Shown here piece by piece: positions 43,201-55,450 of a stretch of DNA of 64,000 bases (its first letter is position 1; each line of letters begins with the position of its first letter). Origin of the DNA: Trichoplax adhaerens (Eukaryota; Placozoa; Uniplacotomia; Trichoplacea; Trichoplacidae); the NCBI RefSeq assembly GCF_000150275.1, contig NW_002060952.1, positions 642,482 through 706,481 of the forward strand. The letters are read 5' to 3'. Made by a program: the position numbers and the translations under genes. The notes beneath the pieces are model-generated. The model did not search any database and was not told where the DNA came from. It saw only the letters and a program-made list of their open reading frames with translations.

Positions 43201-46200
43201 AATGTTGTTCTGTAATTAATTACATATTAAGTTATTATATTCCCTATTTAGCCTAGATAATCATCATACATTATGACGTAGAATTGCTTTATAATTACGT
43301 AAACGTACTGAATCACTCAGGTATTTATGTCTGCCTCCAAATAATGCCAAAGCAAGACCAGCCTTAACCATCTAAAGTAGAGATTTGAATTAATCGTAAT
43401 CCAATGCGATACCGTATATGTCGATAAGTAAGTTTTCAATCTAGCAGGTTCATGCATGAACTGAGCGTTGTAACAAGAATCGTAAAATCGCCAAAACCTA
43501 CTTCATGGCCGTATATTGAAGGACAAATGGATCTATTCGTATTTAAATTTTAGTCAGTCGCGCATTTTACCAATTTCTTATTATACGTGCGTATTCTTAC
43601 TGTAAGCTATGTAAAATATTTCGTACATTACCCAACTATTAATCGAAAAGGATTTTCAGCGCCATGAATTTCGCTTATACCAAATAGTTCCTAGAATACA
43701 TAAAGGTTAATAAATTATGTTGACAAAATAATAAGTCATCTTTTTAAGTAGCATGTTCTAATAATAGTCGGCTTCATACTGATCACAACTACTTAATAAA
43801 TTACCTTCATTGAAAATGCAGCGTTATCATTAATCGGGTTAAGCGAGCGAAGTGATTTTTTCTTACTACTAAAGTTTTCTAGGTGATTCACATTGATATA
43901 TAAGAGATACATGCATTTATCTTTGTTCTTGTTGCGACCTTGATGAAGGAAGGCAAAATAAATGTTTGCTTTGCTTTAGTATGGTATATAGTCGATTAAG
44001 AAATAGGATAGCAAGATAAATTAAATTTAGGGTAAATTTCGAAACCTTCATCGCTGCTTATGATTTTAACTATTCCAACAACATTTACTAGGTCTCCTGG
44101 AACGCAGCTACTAACTAGTAATAGAATGAATAATTCGTAAATTGACATAAATATTATGTAAAAATTAGTTTAGCTGCTACTATAATCGCCAACAATGGAC
44201 TAGTAATCTTACAAACCGATATTGCCGATAAGTTCACATTCTACGGTTCTTGGAACACGACCACTTTCTCTGCGGTCATCAGATATTATTTCTTGAACTC
44301 TGAAACGAAACTTCTTTTATTATGCTATAATTTTACTTTTTTACCCGTTTAATTTTACCTGATTGTTTGCCAGTCTACCGTTGCTGTATGCTTGGAGCTA
44401 ACGTCTGGACTAAAGGATCTTCCTTTACATTCAGATGATACACACTGAAATATTAGAAAAAGTGAGAATTTAAAAAAAGATATAGGTTGCAATTGATTGT
44501 AAGGATTATCTAGGCAACTAAATAGACATAAAAGAAGAAAGATGATACCTTATTGGGAACTTTGTAGTTGCCATCCAAGAATCTCATAACCTAATTAATG
44601 ACAAAATTTACATGCAATATATTTTACTTACTGACACTACGTGTTCCAGTAATACGTGTAAATAAAAGGCAAGATATTAATTCTGAACCTGCATGTCACC
44701 GCAAGTATTACATGTAAACGCCATTTGGACTGCGAGGGGCTTAATGTTGCTGACACGAACAACAGTTCCATGGACTGCAACCAGTTTACCTTAAATTGCG
44801 TAGACAGTGTATTACTGAGTAAGGATTTCATGAATATTCTTATATTATCTTTATAGCATATTATACAGTGCAGTATCATAAAATTGCAAACGGGGAATAA
44901 CTATGAAGATAACAGGAACTGCGCACTAAACTTCAAGAGAATGCTCGGGAGACAATTACCATAGTAATTAGCCTTCAAGCTCTTTAGCGGGATAACCGGT
45001 TCGTAGTTAGAGATTCTAAACATGTAAGGATATTAGCCATTTTTCAGTATAATACAACAGATATAAATTCTTGTGATAGGTTTGAAGCAATAGCATGTTG
45101 CTGATAAAATTCCACGCTATCGCACTAAACCAGTACCTAACAGATATTTTTGGTAACGACTCCTTTCGAAATGGATAAAGATCTTCTTCTTCAACGTCAT
45201 GATCGTTCACGGTACCATATCGAGCCATACTAGTCAAGACCTACGGGTATATTGCCAATTTCATATAGGCGTCACGTTAAGACAAAGTCAAATGGTAAAC
45301 AGCACAAGGCTTAATTCATTTAAAACAATATAGAAAATAAAGTATAATGTAGTCAAGAGAACTAGACAAATCTGAGGGTGGATTTACGTACTTCGTAAGC
45401 AGCTAATCCCATACAATTTATAATTTTATGGGGCTGTTCCGTAATTTCATCTGCTATGGATGGGCACTCACTCAGCAACTCTAATAAATCGGTAGTATGG
45501 AAATCGCTTAAGGTGATTTTGCTATTTCAAATACATGAAATATACGTAACATGGGCACAAACGTGCAATCTCTACAGTATATTAACAGAATATAAAGTAC
45601 GAGATACCTTCATTTTCTTTTAAGTAGCCGAAGTCGATTACTAGGCTCTTAGTACTAAATATCAGATCGAGTTGTTGTGTCTAACAGAGTACAATGTAAA
45701 AGAAATAGATGTTACCATGTTTGATTGAGGTATAGAAAATCGTATTTACTGTTAACATTATATTGGTTAAAGGTTATACTACCTACTAACCTTATCTTCA
45801 TCATATAAATAATTGGTAAAAAATTTCATAAAGGCTTTAACTTTATACGCAGCGTCAGAACTGGGTGAGTAAACTGGAAGATATAAGATATAATGAATTT
45901 ACTTGTCGAAACTGGTATACTCAAGTACCTGTTAGTCTTAATTTAGGCTTCTAGCGTACACAGTATGTAAGATTTATGAAAATTCTAATTATCGACATTT
46001 GTAGCCATAATTTCTTAGCTTACAGTATTTACTACGAAATTAATTTTAAAGAGTAGCTATAATACGTATTGTTGAGTGAGAGTCCAAAATTGAGTTGAGT
46101 GCAGGTAGAATATAGTACTTACGTTCCTCATCGAAATATAGCTTCCATCCCTCGTAAGGGCTAGGCGTTAGTGTGGTCTGGGTTAGACGTGGTGTATGAC

Positions 46201-47018
46201 CAGGATTTTTTTTCTTTTTATCGATAATTTTTTTATGTCCTGCAGCTAAAGATGAAGTTGATAATTTTAACAATAAGATACATTTTATTTTTGCTGCTTT
46301 ATTTAAAGATCAATCTTATAGGAATCTTAATTATATAATAATTGTTGATTCTTTGGTAATGCTTATAAAAAATTTCGTTATAAAAGTATCCTAACTATTC
46401 TGTCTACAGTAGTCTTCAAATCTAATTCTTACAATTCATAGTCTTAGTAGAGATAGAATTAAAAAAAAAGACTTTTATTACAAGGTTTTAGAATAGTAGA
46501 GCCATAATTGAATAGTAACAACAATCTAAAGTCAAGTAGAATGAGCTCGAAGTGAGGTGAAGTCCAAGATCCTATCTGTAGCTCTCCAACAAATTTACTC
46601 TACAGGTAATCTATTTACGGCAATAAAGCAGCCAAACAATCAGAGTTGAGTTGTCAAATAGAGAACACTTCTCTTCCAATAGATTATCTATTTACCGTAC
46701 ACATCTATCAGTTTGAGATACCCTACCCGTCTACAGTATCAATGTCTAAATATGTAATATGTTGGACATTTTCATAATTAGAGTACATCAATTCGTGTAG
46801 TCGTTGAACCTTACTTAGTTATTAACCGACTACTATTGGTGATTAGTAATCAACAATGTCTAATATCCAGGCTGACGGTAACACATCATGAAACGTGAAA
46901 TTAAGATGTTACCTTTGTTGTTTTTGAATTTGTCATAGAAATGTTTCTTTTTCCAATATGCAGTAGTTTTATTATTGGTGTTACTTTTGTCGTTCCGTTT
47001 TCCAGGTTGTTGGCTCAT
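40288..47018 (-). CDS. MCM8: DNA helicase MCM8, complete, 33 exons
   Basis: Minus-strand exons: 47018-46913, 46245-46123, 45873-45791, 45647-45601, 45521-45392, 45240-45137, 45015-44960, 44789-44689, 44590-44549, 44444-44359, 44299-44217, 44114-44046, 43938-43805, 43690-43632, 43532-43502, 43371-43270, 43209-43141, 43053-42976, 42873-42801, 42725-42661, 42550-42507, 42437-42351, 42220-42187, 42099-42070, 41998-41946, 41760-41715, 41606-41550, 41479-41429, 41276-41211, 41123-41031, 40955-40879, 40712-40538, 40398-40288. They sum to 2565 bases, an 854-residue protein (human about 840). Landmarks: zinc-binding cysteines near 243, 246, 265 and 270; Walker A GDPGLGKS (467-474); Walker [10 protein letters not shown] (528-536); arginine finger LLSRFD (596-601); C-terminal [18 protein letters not shown], a winged-helix ending typical of MCM8. 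MCM8 works with MCM9 in the nucleus in homologous recombination and crosslink repair. Exon 2 joins the basic N-terminus to the conserved [10 protein letters not shown] few borders had alternatives settled by phase and homology. Confidence 0.96.
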
Positions 47019-48118
47019 GATGGGCAAAACGAGAGGTAGAGGATCTAGCAGTGAATCAACATTTCCTGTCAGTTTCAGTGAGATACATGTATGGAGAAGG
47101 TTGTTCGTTATCTACTTGTTGAATTTATCTGAATACCATTGAAGATTACTTTTCATTCTCTCAATTAGAGAATACGCCAAAGACTGGAATACGAAGTAAA
47201 GTAATAACCTAATGTAGATTGCATACATACCTTATGATAGAAGCTGTTTACTCAACGAGTCCAAGTTATTCTTAAAGCGTACAATGTACCCTAAAATTTT
47301 TCTATGGGCAATACAATGAATCGGTGAAATTGAACTTTTACATGCTAATAAAAACAAGACAGTATTGCATTGCAGCCCCAATTGCTAGTGACCATTTTAC
47401 CAACAACCTTGTACTCTCTATTTTAATAATAAGTTTCATTTCGGTATTGTAGCACCATTCTATGCAGTCTATTAACAATATTGTCAAGAGCTAGGTGACA
47501 CTAAACGCTAAGACAAGAGAAATTTTCAATTTGTTTACAGATTTAGAATCATCTATTACAATCGATAGTAAGATGAAAGAGATCCATTCTATCATTTATG
47601 GATAGAAATTTTAAAGAACGGATGTTCCTCATTGGCAACGGCAGTATTAATTTACTTCAGTTCAATTGCAAGATTCCAATGACTAAAATGTAGTCGAGAA
47701 CACTGAGTTATCAAGTTTTCGTCAGTGAATTTTGCCAGTGAATTTTCCGACTTGAAAATGTTGTTGAAAGCGACTATCGACGAATACAGTGATGTTGTCC
47801 AATATATATTGTACAGTATGTAATTTCCAATCTTATTCAGCAGTCATAGCAGCAACTATATTGCTAAGTATACTAGGGAAGGATTAGTAATGCTAATGCT
47901 ACTAACCTTTTTTCATGGCTCTTTTTTCACAAAAGTTGCGTCCTCCATTTTTATTCTTAGCTCATCCAGTCAGGGTAAAGGTGCCAAACACGTCCGCTCA
48001 AGTTGATGCGTTGGAGGTGTCAGTTGTATGTAGGCTGCACGCGCCGGTGTATGACATATACAGTCTAGTATTTAGCGCCAATTTTTAAAACTGGTCCTGT
48101 ACCGTAGTCTGTCCGGTA
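47019..48118. other. Spacer between divergent MCM8 and BSCL2, repeat-free part
   Basis: No exon was found on either strand. It should contain the MCM8 promoter and 5' untranslated region. No TATA box or other core element is convincing by eye. Confidence 0.5.
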
Positions 48119-48940
48119 GTTAAGGGTCTCTACTGTACGGCATACACTACAGTACAACAGCTTTGGTGACTACTGAGTTGTGAGTACAGTGAGCGAGTGA
48201 GGACGGTCAGCGACCGAAGACGTCACACATATGCAGTTGAAGCTAGTTGAAGCCTTGATGACTACGCTAGTCTATCAACAGACCCAAAACGAATGGCTGG
48301 ACAGTGGACACACTATACTGAGTGTACGTTTTTATTGACCTTAAGGCATACACTACAACAGCTGTGGTGACTACTGAGTTGTGAGTACAGTGAGGACGGT
48401 CAGCGACCGAAGACGTCACACACATGCAGTTGAAGCTAGTTGAAGCCTTGATGACTACGCTAGTCTATCATTACAGACGTTACAGACCCAAAACCAACGA
48501 CTGGACAGTAGACACTCTATACTGAGTGTACAGTAGAGACCTTAAGGCATACACTATAACAGCTGTGGTGACCACTGAGTTGTGAGTACAGTGAGGACGG
48601 TCAGCGACCGAAGACGTCACACACATGCAGTTGAAGCCAGTTGAAGCCTTGATGACTATGCTTGTCTATCAACAGACCCAAAACCAACGACTGGACAGTG
48701 GATACACTATGCTGAGTGTACAGTAGAGACCTTAAGGCATACACTATAACAGCTGTGGTGACTACTGAGTTGTGAGTACAGTGAGGACGGTCAGCGACCG
48801 AAGACGTCACACACATGCAGTTGAAGCTAGTTGAAGCCTTGATGACTACGCTAGTCTATTATTACAGACGTTACAGACCCAAAACCACGACTGGACAGTG
48901 GACACACCATACTGAGTGTACAGTACTAAAGGAAGAGCAA
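48119..48940. repeat. Four tandem copies of a 190-220-base repeat with CRE-like core
   Basis: Copies begin at about 48119, 48341, 48542 and 48732, each opening with TTAAGG (the first TTAAGGG, with some extra sequence) and sharing GACGGTCAGCGACCGAAGAC, then GTCACACA, CAGTTGAAG and a final ACTGAGTGTAC. Lengths differ (about 222, 201, 190 and 209 bases) through small insertions such as TTACAGACG in copies two and four. Each copy holds an AAGACGTCACAC block, a good match to a cAMP-response half site, and the GGTC...GACC pair. The array ends about 235 bases before the seipin start codon, so it sits in or next to its promoter. The 88-codon frame through the last copy (48815-49081) is repeat DNA, not a gene. 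Confidence 0.9.
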
Positions 48941-49167
48941 TCGCTGCTAGCCAACACACTCTTGCAACCTCCATTTAGTCCCTTCAGTGAAAGGGAAGTT
49001 GCAATCATTTTTCAGTGCTTTCAAACTGTAAAATTGGCTCAATCTCTTCAGTGGAAGCAATTCTTCTATGCTTGGAACTAATCCAACTGCTGTCTTTTCC
49101 TTTACTATTATTATCACGTAGAAAGACCATTTCAGAATAACTTAAAAACGATATTGAATAGCCATTA

Positions 49168-49182
49168 ATGAAGGATGAATGA
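49168..49182 (+). promoter_or_regulatory. Short upstream open frame overlapping the seipin start
   Basis: ATG AAG GAT GAA TGA starts seven bases before the seipin ATG in another frame and ends inside the seipin coding sequence. If the transcript begins upstream of it, it could lower initiation at the main start or allow reinitiation. Whether it is transcribed is unknown. Confidence 0.4.
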
Positions 49183-52004
49183 AGCAGCAACCCAGTTAAC
49201 AGAGCAAAGTCGTTCGCCACTCAACGACTCGTCCAGTTCAATATCACAGACTTTGTTCACTGTAGTGAAACGATCACTGCTAGTGTCGGTTATTGCTAGC
49301 TCTATTTTATGGCTATCGATTCTGATTTACATATCATTTCTATACCTTTATCTACCTGATGCGGTCCTTACTAGGCCTGTTCATTTCCAATTTCGGTCAG
49401 TTTTTTTAAAATGAAGACACGTAAAACTACTGTCACTAGAAAAAGAAATGATCGATATTGCCAATGTGATAATTGGATCAAAGTTCATGTCATCAACTTT
49501 TCTTGAATACTGTAGGCGTGATTGTACAAATATGGATACATCCTGTTCATTCCCCACTGCCAATGTTTCTTTGCGTACCTTTCCAAAGGTAAATGCTTCT
49601 CACTTGAACGCATAAAAGTCATGCTAGCAAATACATTTGTTGACTTGAAATTTTCCCAACCAAGTTCAGTAAATGATACAAGTGTTATAGTGAGTGGCTC
49701 CTCGCCTAGATGTTGTTCTTGAAAACATCGCTGTATTCAGTATTATTATTATTAGAGGTTAATCGATAGAAATGAAGTGTTAGGCTTGGACAACGATATG
49801 CTAATGATGAACATGTTTATTACTGTAGAATAAAGAGACCAAATTCTTTACTAATTGCATGGAAATGGAAACTTTTCGCTTAAACAATCGTAATTACTGA
49901 CCTGCATTCTGTCTCTATTAAAATTTAGCAACTTATGAGTGGCCAGGTATATCGAGTTAGTTTAATCTTGGAAATGCCAGAATCACCTGTCAATAAAGAT
50001 TTAGGTATTTTGTTCTCTAACATGTACTAACTCACTGTATTACTACTGTTAGTATTGGCGATAGCTACACATTAGCTTAGTTATCATACTTGGGTAATCT
50101 TTGTCATTTAATTTTGCTATTGCAATATGAAAATCGTAAATGAATGGCTATCCAAAAGTATCATGTTATGTGGTCATTACAGTCAAGATATAGTTGCTGG
50201 TTGAATGAAATACAATAGCAACTCCATAGTATATTTTCCTATAGACAACACATAAAGATATAGTCAGATTTAAATATGTGATAGCATGTTTGAACTAATT
50301 TACGCGTATGCTCAGTCTTGAGTAATTTTAAAGTGCGTATATCAAAATGTTCACTAAGCATTTGCGTTTGTTTGCGATAGGAGTGTTTATGGTAAAACTT
50401 ACGTTTGCCTCCAAGGAAAACTATAGAGTTACTACCTCTTCGCGTCCGGTAACTACTATTATAATAGTCATATCGAATAAGGAGTATACAGTATGATAAC
50501 ATTCACGATATTACAAAGATCGTTCTATACCAATTTGCATATCATTAAAAGCACTTTAATTCATTAACTTATGTTATTAATTTAGGCTATACTTCGCCAT
50601 AAGTCGTGGCTTTTACATTTTTTCTCGACTACCTTTTTTGCAATGCCTCTACTTACTGGATTCTCCGAAGAAAAGCAAACTATAAAAGTAGATCTATTTG
50701 AAAACTTTTTAGAAGATACGGTAAGCTCGTTATGATTAAAGTACATCAAGCTGTCTCTTAGTGTTGAACTATAAACCTCTATGTATTGATCACGTAAATA
50801 TTGAGGTACAACATTACAAATCTGTATCCACTCATACTGTACAGCACATATAGGCATTTCTCTTGTATGTTGTGGCGTGTATACGAAAGTTAAATGACGT
50901 ATTTTGCACGCTATTTTATCGCTAAGAATTCATCATTGCTATACTTTACAGCTCCGTCCAGCAGCTTATGCTCAGGTCGAATTGCAAGCTTTAAATATCG
51001 AGATATATTCGGCTTCATTGATTATTAATGCCCGCTTTTCCGGCTTAAGGTTTTTGATATGTCTCTATTTTAAAATTAACTTCTACATTAGATATTGTGA
51101 TAAATTGATGTATTTTTTATGCTTAGATGAATATAATTATGATGTAGTAAATACGGTAGAGATAATGTCGATATTAAGGTTGCATGTAAACTGTCTTGCT
51201 AGTAGTATCATATAGCTACGTGGTGTAGTAGACGTGCACTTATTACCATTAAATTTTTAACTATGTAGGTATTTTATGTATAATTGGCCTCTAACCGCTG
51301 GTATACTGGGAGTATTGGGCAACTTTATCATGATTTCCATACTACTTCTCTTACTTTGGGATTCTATTTTCGAGGTGGTACAACGCGATCGTATTTTCGT
51401 TCCAATCTCCGAAAATAATCTTTCGAACGTAGAACGAATGCTAACTGATTTGGATCGATCGTATTTACCAGTATTTTGTGATAGTAACTCAGACTTACAT
51501 ACGAATATCGCAAATGCTATAGTTAATATTAGCAATACTGGCTTAATTCCTGCAGTTAGATTTGTGAGTTTATCTGCAAACGAGGTTCGTAGTGTACTTA
51601 GATCAGGTGATCATCAAAGATCAAGTCGTCGCTTTGAAGAGAATGATATTGAAAGCATCAGCTCTACGAATAATATAGATGATAATTCTTTAGTAACCGA
51701 TGCTGATAATGAGGAAAAATCTGATCCCACTCGTATACAAAGTATGCCTACTGTTGGCAGTAGTACTCAGCAAGATGAAAGTACTCCAACGGAAAGGAAT
51801 GATGATGATGATGATAATAACCTACAAGACACTGAAAGACAGATAAGGGATCTAGATGGTGATGATAATATCATTGAGAGTCAAGTGTCAGAATCGGTGC
51901 TAGAGGATAACGATAATTTGGTATTACGTCGTAGGCAACGAGCAAGTGTAACTGATGTATCATCTAACGTAGAGCTTGATTCTGAAGAATCGTCCAGAAA
52001 ATAA
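49175..52004 (+). CDS. BSCL2: Seipin (lipid-droplet biogenesis protein), complete, 7 exons
   Basis: Exons: 49175-49395, 49516-49588, 49929-50004, 50381-50448, 50586-50720, 50952-51049, 51269-52004. All are GT-AG with matching phases, giving 468 residues. Layout: a short cytosolic N-terminus; membrane segment about 34-60 (SLLVSVIASSILWLSILIYI); PVHFQF; a lumenal domain with CSFPTANVSL, VYRVSLILEMPESPVN, LLTGFSEEKQTIKVDLFENF and IEIYSASLIINARFSGLRYF; a second membrane segment about 231-255; then a cytosolic tail of about 213 residues rich in Asp, Glu, Ser and Asn. The glycosylation site Asn-Val-Ser (Asn90) matches the human site mutated in motor neuropathy. Seipin forms oligomers at ER-lipid droplet contacts. 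The tail is longer than in human seipin and was not recognised. The gene is divergent to MCM8 and convergent with PIGF. Confidence 0.96.
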
Positions 52005-52640
52005 TATCGGGTGCTAAGATTGCGATGATTCGTTAGCTGACTTACATTTCAATTATACGTATATTGGTATATGATCAGCTAATGCAATATTTCTTATATC
52101 TATGTATGGTTCTACGGGCTTTATGCTGAAAAGTGGATCAAAGCTTTTGAATTGCTTAAGTTGTTCGATTTCATACTTTCGATGGGATAACCGTATCATA
52201 TGCTAACGTAAGCTTTATTTATATTCTGATCAGTACAGATTTTCTGCAAATGATATCTACACTTATAATATATGGGAAGAATAAGAAAATTTTGTGTATC
52301 ATATTAGTCGCTGCTCTAGGATCTGAATGCTTTATTTTATATAAACCTAATTTGAAATTTTTTTATCTGTCTTGCTGAGATACGTTTAATTGTTACGTTC
52401 GAATCATAATTTGAGCTTCTTGAGTTTTTGCTGCAATAATATACTGTATTACTTATAAAAATAATTGAATTGGATATACGGTATTTATTGCTTCCTGATA
52501 GTTTATATTCAATTAGAGTGCAATTATAAAAGATTCCTATCGACTTGAGTTGCTCCGTTTTACGGTATTTTATCTTCATGGCCATATTTCGCCAGATTAT
52601 GGCTTGATAAATAAGAAATTTACTCATGTAATTTTATCAA

Positions 52641-52653
52641 AATAAAATTTATT
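52641..52653. terminator. Overlapping polyadenylation signals for convergent BSCL2 and PIGF
   Basis: AATAAAATTTATT reads as AATAAA on the plus strand (52641-52646) and as AATAAA on the minus strand (52653-52648). It is the first such hexamer after the seipin stop (about 640 bases) and also the first after the PIGF stop (about 345 bases). Both transcripts could therefore end at this one element with overlapping 3' ends. Confidence 0.45.
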
Positions 52654-52994
52654 TGATTATAGTAATAATTGTTGTGGATTTGTAATATGTCGATTTGGGC
52701 TTAGACATTATTTACAGTATTGAACTATTATTGTTTATACATACGTAAGTAGTCAGATGTCAAGTTTTTCAAAGTTGACAAAAAGATTGGAATGTTAATA
52801 GAATTCATTAATGATGGACTATGAAGGTATACTAGGCATTAATCCATGAATTAAGGCAAATACTCACTTTACATACTGTATAGTATAGTACATTATTCTA
52901 ACTTTGAATATTTCAATTATATTCAATACAACATCTGTATATGTCAAAGTAAGATGGCATAAGTTTTTGGGATACTAATGACGGTCAGAACGTA

Positions 52995-54331
52995 TCATGC
53001 AAATTTGTGGTCTTTATCGTAAGAGTGCGACCTATTTACAAGTAACTTTTCCAGCAAAGATATAACCAGGCCTGCACCGTATCCCATCATCGTTCCGATA
53101 CTGCAAGGGATTGGCCATACCTTGATTGGATATCATTTTGTTTTAAAAAAACACGAAAATAATATGCATTAGATATGCATCCTTATAGCAGTCCTAGCAA
53201 ATGATACATGTAGTTTATAAAATTTGATTTGTACTACTATGCAGCACTTTCATATTGTAGTTAGCTATAGCAGTGGAATGAGAGTTATTGTTAACTTAAT
53301 CACCTGCCATGGCCTATCCCAATCTAAAGGAATTGTAAATGCTCCTAACCATGCACCAAGGATACCACCATAGCTTGTGAACATAACCATTGCTTCAATT
53401 GTTGATAATGGCCTAAGGTAAAAAATTGAAAAGGTGGATTAAAACATCAATTAAGTAGAACAAAATGGTATGGAGATAAAATTATGAACCTATGCAGAAT
53501 CAGTACTCGTATCCACAGATCTGAGGATGTACCAAGAACGGAGGCAGTATTTAAAACGCATAACGAGGACAATAAAGAGGCTAAACAGAAAGTTTGATAG
53601 ATTTCCCTGTGGAAATATGCCAGCAAAATAAGGTGATTATAGTAGAATAACGACATTGCTGTGCAAACACCAGTCTATAGTAGATATGATTAGTTACGAA
53701 TAGAAATTGTAGAATACTACAGTACAGTAAAGCGATTAACATTAGAAGAGCACAATGCATCTAATGTCAAAATTTGTGCTGGAGGTAGCACTAGTACAGT
53801 AGGTACTACGGCAGTGCTCAAGTATAGTACTGATGCAACAAGGTATTGCATAGGGCTGAATGGTCTATATTTTAAGCTACAGAGATAGATTAGGTAATAT
53901 TGGATTTGTAAAATTGTGATTACTAACTCGGTTAATTGAGCACCAAATAGCACAATCACAGCATACATGAGTGGAATAGCAAAAGCAGTGATCACGAGAC
54001 CTCCCACCACAGATTTGATCTACAATTATGAAGCAGCGAAATATATTAAAAGTGGATAAGCACATCATTTTATCCAATTGGAAGAACATTTGCCCAATAT
54101 CATTGCTCTTTCAGAATGGTCAATATACTGGTAAGAACTTACGCTTCGCATCATTGCACCATTGACAATTGAAGTTATGATGGAAAAAGTAAGTATAAAT
54201 ATCATCAATGAATATTCATGCTTTGTGATGAGATTGGTCTGCATCATGGAATGATGACATAACCATAAGCATATTACGAATACCATACAGTGAGTTATTG
54301 GGAAGATGTGTGAATTTGTGAGAGTAAGCAT
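52995..54331 (-). CDS. PIGF: GPI ethanolamine-phosphate transfer subunit PIG-F, complete, 5 exons
   Basis: Minus-strand exons: 54331-54143, 54019-53928, 53606-53490, 53412-53304, 53120-52995. They sum to 633 bases and encode 210 residues (human 219). Landmarks: multiple hydrophobic segments throughout; YAVIVLFGAQLTEE around the middle (human counterpart FHVIFVLYGAPLIEL); SDLWIRVL; GAWLGAFTIPLDWDRPWQ and VWPIPCSIGTMMGYGAGLVI near the end, the strongest family signatures. PIG-F is an ER membrane protein that stabilises PIG-O and PIG-G, which add ethanolamine phosphate to mannoses of the GPI anchor. Exon 2 stays open past its donor for another 70 codons, but that extension does not match the family while the spliced product does. 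It is convergent with seipin and divergent to DEGS1. Confidence 0.94.
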
Positions 54332-54529
54332 TTTTCTAGGTAATGGTTGGAATTTATGCTACCTATAGCCAGTAAATTAGTGATTGGAGAATGGCGTGCA
54401 GGCTTGAGCCTGGCGAAAATGGAGAAGATTTGTTTTTGAATGGTTATGCTTCAAAGGGGCTGTAGGCTAGTTCCTACACCAACAGTTGGAGTTGACTCAG
54501 TTGAGTTTACAGCAATTGATGCAGTTGGC

Positions 54530-55450
54530 TATACTGTACACGGTATCGTACATATTTCTACTATACACAGTATACTGTACAGTACTGTACCAGGGGCTTC
54601 TATGCTAATACAGTTGTACAGTTATATTTACGTAGTCTTTTCAGAAGTCCCTGACAGTACAGTGTACAGTACAGTGGTGCAGAATACTTTGCACTGTAGT
54701 TAGGTTGTCCTTGATTTTCCACCCATACAGTACAGTACAGTACAGTACAGTACAGTACTATGCACCGTACAGTACAGTACAGTGTACAGTGTATAGTACT
54801 GTACTGTACACTGGAACGTGTGACGTTAGATTTTGAAACTTGACGTCACATGAACTTCAAGCACAGCAGTACAGTACAGTACTGTACTGTACAGTTTAAC
54901 ATGTTCGTACGCACACTCCAACACCCATCGACTTCAAGGAATGAGTGAGTCAACTGGACCGAGTCATGGGAACAGCTACTGTACACCGCACAGTAGTCGG
55001 TAGTGAGTGAGCAACTGAGCAAAGAGAGTATACATTGAGCAGGAACTGTACAATGTGCGATGTGAGCCAGTTCTTTTTAGAGTGCTATTAGGCAAATAAA
55101 TTGTAGTAAAGATGCAAAATTTGCCCAAAATTGTAAACATACAGTACTGTGCACTGTGATACAGTACAGTGTACTGTGTACTGTACAGTATATTACAGCC
55201 GACAGGGAGACTACAGTACAGTACAGTACTCTCCTGTACCAGTGGAGCTGGATGGGTGTATCCCAAATCTGTTACCATGGAGATAATCGACGTTACACCA
55301 ACAGTGGACAGATGACGCATGACATGATACGGCAATGGCGTCACACTCTCTATTCAGGGTCTCTACAGTCCATATAGTATGACACTGTACTGTACTGTGC
55401 ACTGTACACTGTACTGTAGTATACTGGTCTCTAGTACAGTACAGTATGAC
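54530..55450. repeat. Dense palindromic ACTGTAC/GTACAGT cluster in the PIGF-DEGS1 spacer
   Basis: About 900 bases filled with short alternating units of ACTGTAC, GTACAGT, TGTACAGT and CAGTGTACAGT in both orientations. Because GTAC and ACTGTACAGT are self-complementary, long inverted repeats arise and either strand could fold on itself. A perfect TACAG pentanucleotide run lies at 54726-54758. The intervening DNA (54800-55120 and 55230-55370) is unique and richer in GC than the rest of the window. The cluster lies between the starts of two divergent genes, so it may hold both promoters. Open frames through this block have no homology and come from the repeat. Confidence 0.85.

Noticed and set aside
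48601-49081. Overlapping frames on both strands through the repeat array before seipin
   Set aside because: They consist of tandem-repeat DNA and no start, splice or family evidence supports them.
53717-53927. PIGF exon 2 appears to continue as coding for 70 more codons on the minus strand
   Set aside because: A GTTAGT donor at 53927 joins in phase to an exon at 53606 whose product matches the family (ETF/LLSSL...WIRVL region), while the extension does not match. A mini-intron inside the extension was also considered and dropped for the same reason.
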